A DNA stretch of 7,933 nt from XN24 sp964413755 (lineage in GTDB: Bacteria; Pseudomonadota; Gammaproteobacteria; Steroidobacterales; XN24). The notes beneath the pieces were generated by a model. It saw nothing but the letters and a program-made list of their open reading frames with translations. It was not told the origin of the DNA and did no database searches. Of the stretch, positions 1 to 4,600 are shown piece after piece. Made by a program: the position numbers and the translations under genes. Positions within the stretch are counted from its first letter, which is position 1; each line of letters opens with the position of its first letter. Location of the stretch: assembly GCA_964413755.1 (NCBI GenBank), contig CAYPTW010000102.1, positions 1 to 7,933 on the forward strand, read 5' to 3'.

Positions 1-1059
1 ATCCGCGGCGCCAACCTCGAGGGCAATTTCCTTAACTCGGGCACCAGTTACAGCGGCGCCAACCTGACGCGCAACGAGTATGACGGCCACCTGGTGTTCA
101 AGCCGTTGAAGTACAGTCGTAAGGCGACGCCCATCACCATGCCCTGGCACGTGCTGCCGCGACAGGCTGCGCGGGTCCACGCGTCGAAGACCAAGATCTC
201 CGACGGCGGTGACCTGATCACGCTCACCAACACCGGCGCGGGCACGGCGCAGAACGACGCCTACTCGCTGATGTTGAGCCTGCCCCGGCTGCCCAACGGT
301 GGTCCGGGTGAGTCGTTCCCCAACCCGTCGATTCGCGCGTTCGGCGTGCAGACCTTCCTGGTCCCGGACGGCTTCTGCGGAGCGCCGGACGGAGTTACCG
401 ACTACCTCATGGGATTCGCTTTCAACCTGTGGGAGCGCACGGCCTACTCGCTGTTCCCGGGCCTCGTGGGCGTCCTGCTCGACGTGAACCAGGACGGCGT
501 GCCGGACTACGACGTCTTTAATCTATCGCTAAATTTCTTCAACCCTATCGAATTTCCGGGCGACTGGCGCACCGTGACAGTAGCAGTGGACCTGAGTACC
601 GGCCTTGGCAACGCCTTCTTCTTTACCGAGCATGCGACGAACTCGGCCAACCAGGTGCTGCTGGCGTGCAACTCGCAGATCGGCAACCAACCGTTCTTCG
701 CCAACATGGACGCAGAGGCCTATGTAGCAGACGTGTCTTTCGGCAGTTCCTTCAATTCCGCGCCGACGACTTTCGCTCCGCTGGGCGAGCGCTTCTTCAC
801 CGGCGACCTGACCGACCTGGCCCCAGGCCAGAGCGGCCAGATGACGGTGACGGACTTCGGCACCGAGGGGACCAACCCGGGTGAGCTAGGCCTGCTGCTG
901 ATCACCAATGGTGACCGTGGCGAGGGCGCGCGCGGCGGCGCGACGCTGGAGACGGAGGCGATCCTGTTCGAGCAGAAGCCGCCCAAGGGCAAAGGCAAGG
1001 GCAAGGGAAAGGACAAGGACAAGGACAAAGGGAAGGGCAAGCGCGGCGACAAGCGCTGA
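1..1059 (+). CDS. C-terminal part of a secreted protein, probably an S8 (subtilisin-like) serine peptidase; 5' end outside the window
   Basis: The frame is open from base 1, so this is the last 352 residues of a longer gene. A GTG at 94 could be read as a start, but coding continues upstream of it and no ribosome site favours it. No catalytic Asp/His/Ser block is in view. The assignment rests on the stretch around residues 20-60 (GANLTRNEYDGHLVF, then MPWHVLPRQAARV), which resembles the accessory domain that follows the catalytic domain in bacterial Vpr-like S8 peptidases. After it comes a beta-rich, Asn/Gly/Phe-rich region typical of secreted proteins. Residues 161-171 read DVNQDGVPDYD, a calcium-loop pattern of the EF-hand/dockerin or thrombospondin-3 kind. 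The last 27 residues (from 326) contain 12 Lys and 2 Arg in alternating KG and KD units. Some internal codons (about 517-552) are more AT-rich than the flanking genes. It could equally be another secreted protein with the same beta domain. The peptidase call is an inference; the secreted nature is likely. Confidence 0.5.
   Translation: MRGANLEGNFLNSGTSYSGANLTRNEYDGHLVFKPLKYSRKATPITMPWHVLPRQAARVHASKTKISDGGDLITLTNTGAGTAQNDAYSLMLSLPRLPNGGPGESFPNPSIRAFGVQTFLVPDGFCGAPDGVTDYLMGFAFNLWERTAYSLFPGLVGVLLDVNQDGVPDYDVFNLSLNFFNPIEFPGDWRTVTVAVDLSTGLGNAFFFTEHATNSANQVLLACNSQIGNQPFFANMDAEAYVADVSFGSSFNSAPTTFAPLGERFFTGDLTDLAPGQSGQMTVTDFGTEGTNPGELGLLLITNGDRGEGARGGATLETEAILFEQKPPKGKGKGKGKDKDKDKGKGKRGDKR
985..1050 (+). 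repeat. In-frame low-complexity repeat of AAGGGC/AAGGAC hexamers encoding the Lys-rich tail
   Basis: About eleven hexamer units of the form AAR-GGN or AAR-GAC run head to tail and encode alternating Lys-Gly and then Lys-Asp dipeptides before the stop at 1057. The third bases vary (aaa/aag, ggc/gga/ggg), so the dipeptide pattern is kept while the DNA repeat has partly decayed. This is consistent with selection on the peptide rather than a very recent DNA expansion. Confidence 0.8.
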
Positions 1060-1080
1060 CCGGTAACCCGAGCATTTGCA

Positions 1081-1107
1081 GGGCCCCTCTTCGGAGGGGC
1101 CCTTTTT
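1081..1107 (+). terminator. Strong intrinsic terminator with a C(UUCG)G tetraloop
   Basis: A perfect 9-bp stem is formed by GGGCCCCTC (1081-1089) and GAGGGGCCC (1094-1102), closed by a TTCG loop with a C-G closing pair, the exceptionally stable UUCG tetraloop. Five T follow directly (1103-1107), then ATT. It lies 21 bases after the stop of the secreted-protein gene and should end its transcript. The hairpin is symmetric, but on the - strand it is followed by TGCAAATGCTC rather than a U-run, so it should be a poor terminator for the convergent lipoprotein gene. The TAA of that gene (1108-1106) sits inside the T-run. Confidence 0.93.
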
Positions 1108-1579
1108 ATTGCGTCGGGTCCGGCTTCAAGCGGCCGGGCTCACACAGCCTGAAGTAACCCTGCTCAGCGAGCCGGTAATCCAGCATCGCCTCGCCCGCGG
1201 CCACGAGCACGTGCCAGCCGGGTACCAGCGCCTGGGTGTAGTTCATGCCGGGCTCGGGGCAGCCCAGCGAGCCGTCGCTCCAGGTCACCTGGCGCGAGTC
1301 GGCCACTGCGAGCGCATCCCGCGCCAGGCCCGTACGCTCCGCGGCGTCGGCCAGGACCCGCGCCAGCAGATCGGTCGGCGGCAAGGCCTGTTCCCCCGAC
1401 GGCTCGGGCAGCTCCACGCGCTCCGGCAAGGGGCGCGACATCTCCCGCCCCTGCAGGCGGGGATCGGGGCTCTCATCGGCCCCGCCGGTCCCGGCCTTGC
1501 ATCCGGTCGGGGCGGTCGCAAGGCACAGCACGCCGGCCAGGAGGAGGGTTCGCCGCGGTCTCGGCAGTGCGTGCTTCAT
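1106..1579 (-). CDS. Small predicted lipoprotein of unknown function, third gene of the tesA-fadD run
   Basis: The product has 157 residues. The N-terminus (MKHALPRPRRTLLLAGVLCL) has a basic stretch and a short hydrophobic core, ending at Cys27 in the context ATAPTG-C. Position -3 is Pro, which is atypical for a lipobox, so lipidation at Cys27 is plausible but not certain. A Pro/Glu-rich linker follows (about 30-68), then a compact domain. Its most striking part is residues 100-122, beginning W-S-D-G-S-L-G-C-P-E-P-G and continuing to Y-T-Q-A and P-G-W. Cys107 and Cys146 could form a disulfide in the periplasm. I recognise this W-D-G-S-L-G-C-P-x-P-G pattern from small uncharacterised exported proteins but cannot name a family. 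The start lies 17 bases after the fadD stop, with purine-rich GAGGGCGGGA upstream, so co-transcription with fadD is likely. Its stop lies in the T-run of the opposing terminator. The function is unknown; an envelope role is inferred from the signal sequence and neighbours. Confidence 0.75.
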   Translation of the reverse strand: MKHALPRPRRTLLLAGVLCLATAPTGCKAGTGGADESPDPRLQGREMSRPLPERVELPEPSGEQALPPTDLLARVLADAAERTGLARDALAVADSRQVTWSDGSLGCPEPGMNYTQALVPGWHVLVAAGEAMLDYRLAEQGYFRLCEPGRLKPDPTQ

Positions 1580-1596
1580 AGGCAGGGGTCCCGCCC

Positions 1597-3267
1597 TCAG
1601 CCCTGCTCGTCGCGCAGCGCGCGGCGCAGGATCTTGCCGACGTTGGTCTTGGGCAGCTCCTTGCGGAACTCCACCTTGCGCGGGACCTTGTAGCCCGTCA
1701 GCCCTTCGCGACAGAAGGCGATCAGCTCCTTTTCCGTCACGCTCTGGCCTTCGCGGCAGACCACGAACAGCTTCACCATCTCGCCGGACTTCTCGTCCGG
1801 GATGCCGACCGCGGCGGCCTCCAGGACCGCCGGGTGGGTCACCGCGACGCCTTCGACCTCGTTCGGGTACACGTTGAAGCCGGAGACCAGGATCATGTCC
1901 TTCTTGCGGTCCTCGATGAAGATGTAGCCGCGCTCGTCCATGCGGCCCATGTCGCCGCTGCGGAACCAGCCGCCCTCGAGCATCACCTTGTCCGTCTCGT
2001 CCGGCCGGTTCCAGTAGCCCGCCATGACCTGCGGTCCGCGGATGCAGATCTCGCCCACCGCACCGATGCCGAGCTCGTTGCCGTCCTCGTCGCGGATGCT
2101 CACCTCGGTAGACGAGATGGGCACGCCGATGGAGCCGTTGAACTCTTTCTGGGTCAGCGGGTTGATGCACGCGGCCGGCGAGGTCTCGGTGAGGCCGTAG
2201 GCCTGTACCAGCGGCTTGCCGGTGACCTGTTTCCAGCGCTCCGCCACCGCCGCCTGCACGGCCATGCCGCCGCCGAGGGTGACCTTGAGGTGGCTGAAGT
2301 CGACCTCGTCGAAACCGGGCGTGTTGAGCAGGCCGTTGAACAGTGTGTTGACCCCGGTGATGAAGGTGAACTTCTGCTTCTTCAGCTCCTTGACGAAGCC
2401 CGGCAGGTCGCGCGGATTGGTGATGAGGATGTTGTTGCCGCCCATCAGCGTGAAGACGAAGAAGTTCGCCGTCAGCGAGAAGATGTGATACAGCGGCAGC
2501 GGCGTAATCACCACGGACTGCCCTTCGACCACGGTCACGCTGAGCCAGGCGCGCGCCTGCAGCAGGTTGGCGATGATGTTCCGGTGCGTGAGCATGGCGC
2601 CCTTGGCCACGCCGGTGGTGCCGCCGGTGTACTGCAGGAAGGCGATGTCGTCGTGGCCCAGCGGCGGCGTGTCCATGGTCTGCCACTTGCCCTCCTTGAG
2701 GGCCTTGTGGAAGGGCACGGCGTCCGGGATGTCCCAGGCCGGGACCATCTTCTTCACCTTGCGGATGACGAAGTTCACCAGGTGGCGCTTCGGCACCGGC
2801 AGCATGTCGCCGATGGCGGTCACGACCACGGTCTTGATCGGGGTGTTGTGGCGCACCTTCTGCAGGGTGGAGGCGAAGTTCTCCACCAGGATGATGGCCT
2901 TGGCCCCGGAATCCTTCAGCTGGTGCTCCAGCTCGCGCGGCGTGTACAGCGGGTTGACGTTGGTCACGGTCAGGCCGGCACGCAGGATGGCGGCCACGGC
3001 CACGGCGTACTGGATGACGTTCGGCATCATGACCGCGACGGCGTCGCCCTTGGCAAGGCCGGCGTTCTTCTGCAGCCAGGCGCCCAGGTAACGTGACATC
3101 TCGTCCAGCTCGCCGAAGCTGATCGAATGGCCCATGTTGGTGAAGGCGGGCAGGCTGCTGTACTTGCTGAACGACTGCTCGAGGAACTCCCGCAGCGAGG
3201 GGAATTCGTTGACGTCGATTTCGGCGGGCACGCCCTCCGGATATTCCTGAAGCCAGATCTTGTCCAT
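1597..3267 (-). CDS. fadD: Long-chain fatty acid-CoA ligase (acyl-CoA synthetase)
   Basis: The enzyme activates free long-chain fatty acids to acyl-CoA through an acyl-adenylate, using ATP and CoA, at the cytoplasmic face of the inner membrane, for beta-oxidation or lipid recycling. The product has 556 residues, close to E. coli FadD (561), and is alignable from end to end with the MDKIWLQEYP start and the NVNPLYTPRELEHQL block. The ANL-superfamily motifs are all present: the phosphate-binding loop YTGGTTGVAKG (213-223), YGLTETSP (357-364), the ribose-contacting Asp in GWFRSGD (Asp439), the DRKKDMILVSGFNVYPNE linker region (453-470), and the adenylation lysine in LPKTNVGK (Lys545). The ATG at 3267 matches the family N-terminus and has a GGGGAG sequence just upstream. 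The gene lies 24 bases after tesA and 17 bases before the lipoprotein gene on the same strand, so it is probably translated from a tesA-fadD message. A weak internal promoter candidate lies in the end of tesA. The call is secure. Confidence 0.96.
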   Translation of the reverse strand: MDKIWLQEYPEGVPAEIDVNEFPSLREFLEQSFSKYSSLPAFTNMGHSISFGELDEMSRYLGAWLQKNAGLAKGDAVAVMMPNVIQYAVAVAAILRAGLTVTNVNPLYTPRELEHQLKDSGAKAIILVENFASTLQKVRHNTPIKTVVVTAIGDMLPVPKRHLVNFVIRKVKKMVPAWDIPDAVPFHKALKEGKWQTMDTPPLGHDDIAFLQYTGGTTGVAKGAMLTHRNIIANLLQARAWLSVTVVEGQSVVITPLPLYHIFSLTANFFVFTLMGGNNILITNPRDLPGFVKELKKQKFTFITGVNTLFNGLLNTPGFDEVDFSHLKVTLGGGMAVQAAVAERWKQVTGKPLVQAYGLTETSPAACINPLTQKEFNGSIGVPISSTEVSIRDEDGNELGIGAVGEICIRGPQVMAGYWNRPDETDKVMLEGGWFRSGDMGRMDERGYIFIEDRKKDMILVSGFNVYPNEVEGVAVTHPAVLEAAAVGIPDEKSGEMVKLFVVCREGQSVTEKELIAFCREGLTGYKVPRKVEFRKELPKTNVGKILRRALRDEQG

Positions 3268-3291
3268 CGCTCCCCCGCGACTCCGCTGTAA

Positions 3292-3918
3292 TTATTGGTC
3301 TGAACCCGGGATTGTACCCCCGAGCAGGGTCACAAGCTCGGGCCACACGTTGTCCACGATACGCGGCTGCGCCGCGGCCGTCGGATGCAGCCCGTCGTCC
3401 TGCATCAGCCCCGGTTCCAGCGCCACGCCGTCGAGGATGAAAGGCACCAGCCCGGTGCCGTATTCTTGCGCCAGCTCATGATAGAGCTGGTGGAATGCTT
3501 CCGTGTAGGCCGGGCCGTAATTCGGCGGGATGTGGATCCCCGCCAGCACCACCTCGGCACCCGAATCTTGAGAAAGTTGAATCATCCTGGCCAGGTTGCG
3601 TCGAATCTCCGGGATAGGAATGGCCCGCAGCCCGTCGTTGCCGCCCAGGCCGATGACGACCAGGGCGGGCGCGTTGCGTTCCAGGGCGCGCGGCAGGCGG
3701 GCCAGCCCGCCGCTGGTGGTGTCGCCGCTGATGCTGGCATTGACCACGCGGTGCGGATAGCCGGAGGCCTGCAGGCGCTCCTGCAGCAGCGCCGGCCAGT
3801 TTTCGTGGATGGCCAGCCCGTAGCCAGCGCTGAGGCTGTCGCCGACAATGAGGATCGTCGGCGCTGCGGCTGCCGCCGGTGCGACCAGGATGAATAGCAG
3901 GAAAAGGATTCTTTTCAT
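3292..3918 (-). CDS. tesA: Periplasmic SGNH hydrolase: acyl-CoA thioesterase I / lysophospholipase L1
   Basis: The product has 208 residues, the length of the E. coli TesA precursor. A signal peptide (MKRILFLLFILVAPAAAAA) exports it to the periplasm. The four SGNH blocks are in order: GDSLSAGYG with nucleophile Ser28, ASISGDTTSGGLARLP with Gly65, GLGGNDGLR with Asn94, and DDGLHP with Asp175 and His178. TesA enzymes cleave acyl thioesters, lysophospholipids and other esters. The ATG at 3918 places the signal peptide exactly. An in-frame TTG at 3951 would add 11 residues before it and is less likely. Neither start has a clear ribosome site. The start overlaps the ATG of divergent ybbA in CATG, so the tesA promoter must lie inside ybbA. 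fadD follows after 24 bases. Known from the family: tesA is divergent from ybbA-ybbP in E. coli. Having fadD directly downstream suggests that fatty acids released by TesA are activated by FadD (inference). Confidence 0.96.
   Translation of the reverse strand: MKRILFLLFILVAPAAAAAPTILIVGDSLSAGYGLAIHENWPALLQERLQASGYPHRVVNASISGDTTSGGLARLPRALERNAPALVVIGLGGNDGLRAIPIPEIRRNLARMIQLSQDSGAEVVLAGIHIPPNYGPAYTEAFHQLYHELAQEYGTGLVPFILDGVALEPGLMQDDGLHPTAAAQPRIVDNVWPELVTLLGGTIPGSDQ
3296..3316 (-). promoter_or_regulatory. Weak candidate internal promoter with a FadR-like half site ahead of fadD
   Basis: On the - strand, TACAAT (3316-3311) differs from the -10 consensus at one base. Four bases further on, GGTTCAGACCA (3306-3296) matches the palindromic FadR pattern TGGTCNGACCA at 8 of 10 defined positions, with one half intact. 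The pair would put an operator over a start point about 35 bases before the fadD ATG. Against it: there is no good -35 box at 16-18 bases, the bases also encode the end of TesA, and matches of this quality occur by chance several times in a window this long. FadR is also not present in all gammaproteobacteria. Confidence 0.18.
3904..3908 (+). promoter_or_regulatory. Ribosome binding site that fixes the ybbA start
   Basis: AAGGA ends 8 bases before the ATG at 3917. This favours the MEQATGRTPV start over the upstream in-frame ATGs at 3848 and 3890, which would read through the signal-peptide codons of tesA in antisense. The site itself lies over the first codons of tesA on the other strand. Confidence 0.65.
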
Positions 3919-4600
3919 GGAACAAGCGACCGGGCGTACGCCGGTACTCAAGGCTCAGGGTTTGACCCGGAAGGTTAGCAGCCCCGAGGGAGAACTGACC
4001 ATCCTCGACCACGCCGAGCTGGAGATCATGCCCGGCGAGTCGGTGGCCATCCTCGGCCCGTCCGGCGCCGGCAAGTCGACTTTGTTGTCGCTGCTCGCCG
4101 GCCTCGACCTGCCGAGCGAGGGGCACGTCTGGGTCAATGGCCGCGAGCTGACGGCGCTGGACGAGGACGGTCGTGCTGCGGTGCGCGCCGAGCAGGTGGG
4201 GTTCGTATTCCAGTCCTTCCACCTGGTGCCCGCGCTGACGGCCCTGGAGAACGTCATGCTGCCCCTCGAGCTCGCCGGGCGCCGGGATGCGCGGCGCCAG
4301 GCGCGCGCGGCGCTGGAGGAGGTCGGTCTGGGCCCGCGCGTCGGGCATTACCCGCGCCAGCTGTCGGGCGGCGAGCGGCAGCGTGTCGCCATCGCCCGGG
4401 CTTTCGTGGCGGGGCCCTCGCTGCTGTTTGCCGACGAGCCGACCGGCAATCTCGACACGCGCACCGGGGGCCGGATCGCGGACCTGCTGTTCCGCCTCAA
4501 CGCCGAGCACGGCACGACGCTGGTGCTGGTGACCCATGACCGCGCGCTGGCGGACCGTTGCGACCGCCAGCTGGAAATGGACGCGGGGAAGCTGCTTTGA
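3917..4600 (+). CDS. ybbA: ABC transporter ATP-binding protein of the YbbA/LolD/MacB type
   Basis: This is the cytoplasmic ATPase that drives the YbbP permease. The 227-residue product matches E. coli YbbA along its length, including SGGE and FADEPTGNLD with ADLLF and N-EHGTTL-VTHD. Motifs: Walker A GPSGAGKST (47-55), Q-loop Gln99 in FVFQSF, signature LSGGERQR (149-156), Walker B LLFADEP (169-175), and H-loop His207. The start at 3917 is set by an AAGGA site and shares CATG with the divergent tesA start. The TGA (4598-4600) overlaps the TTG start of ybbP, so the two are translationally coupled. Members of this MacB/LolD-like group use ATP hydrolysis in the cytoplasm to move periplasmic or membrane-embedded substrates rather than to carry solutes through a channel. 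Recent work, as I recall it, reports a complex of YbbA, YbbP and TesA in E. coli; I cannot verify this here. No convincing promoter was found upstream, where the DNA codes for tesA. Confidence 0.94.
   Translation: MEQATGRTPVLKAQGLTRKVSSPEGELTILDHAELEIMPGESVAILGPSGAGKSTLLSLLAGLDLPSEGHVWVNGRELTALDEDGRAAVRAEQVGFVFQSFHLVPALTALENVMLPLELAGRRDARRQARAALEEVGLGPRVGHYPRQLSGGERQRVAIARAFVAGPSLLFADEPTGNLDTRTGGRIADLLFRLNAEHGTTLVLVTHDRALADRCDRQLEMDAGKLL

Noticed and set aside
1834..3096. A 420-codon open frame antisense to fadD
   Set aside because: The His/Val/Asp/Arg-biased composition with no recognisable motif reflects GC-rich codon third positions read on the opposite strand.
1106..3346. A 746-codon open frame on the - strand covering fadD in a shifted frame and running into the lipoprotein gene
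   Set aside because: Only its last 157 codons look like a real protein. The rest is Arg/Gly/His/Pro/Gln-rich, a typical out-of-frame shadow of a GC-rich gene, while the other frame encodes full-length FadD.
3848..3916. An N-terminal extension of YbbA from ATG 3848 or 3890
   Set aside because: The added Ala-rich residues are antisense of the TesA signal peptide region, while AAGGA 8 bases before 3917 supports the shorter form, which aligns with YbbA.
3919..3951. An 11-codon N-terminal extension of TesA from a TTG at 3951
   Set aside because: It would put MSTGVRPVACS before the basic/hydrophobic start of the signal peptide, has no ribosome site, and makes the protein longer than E. coli TesA; the ATG at 3918 gives the same length.
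3916..4010. Sigma-70 promoters for tesA and ybbA around the shared start
   Set aside because: Only hexamers with up to about four matches at acceptable spacing were found on either strand, no better than background in coding DNA.
3476..4537. A 353-codon - strand frame spanning tesA and the antisense of ybbA
   Set aside because: Its composition is that of a shadow frame, and it overlaps two well-supported genes on both strands.
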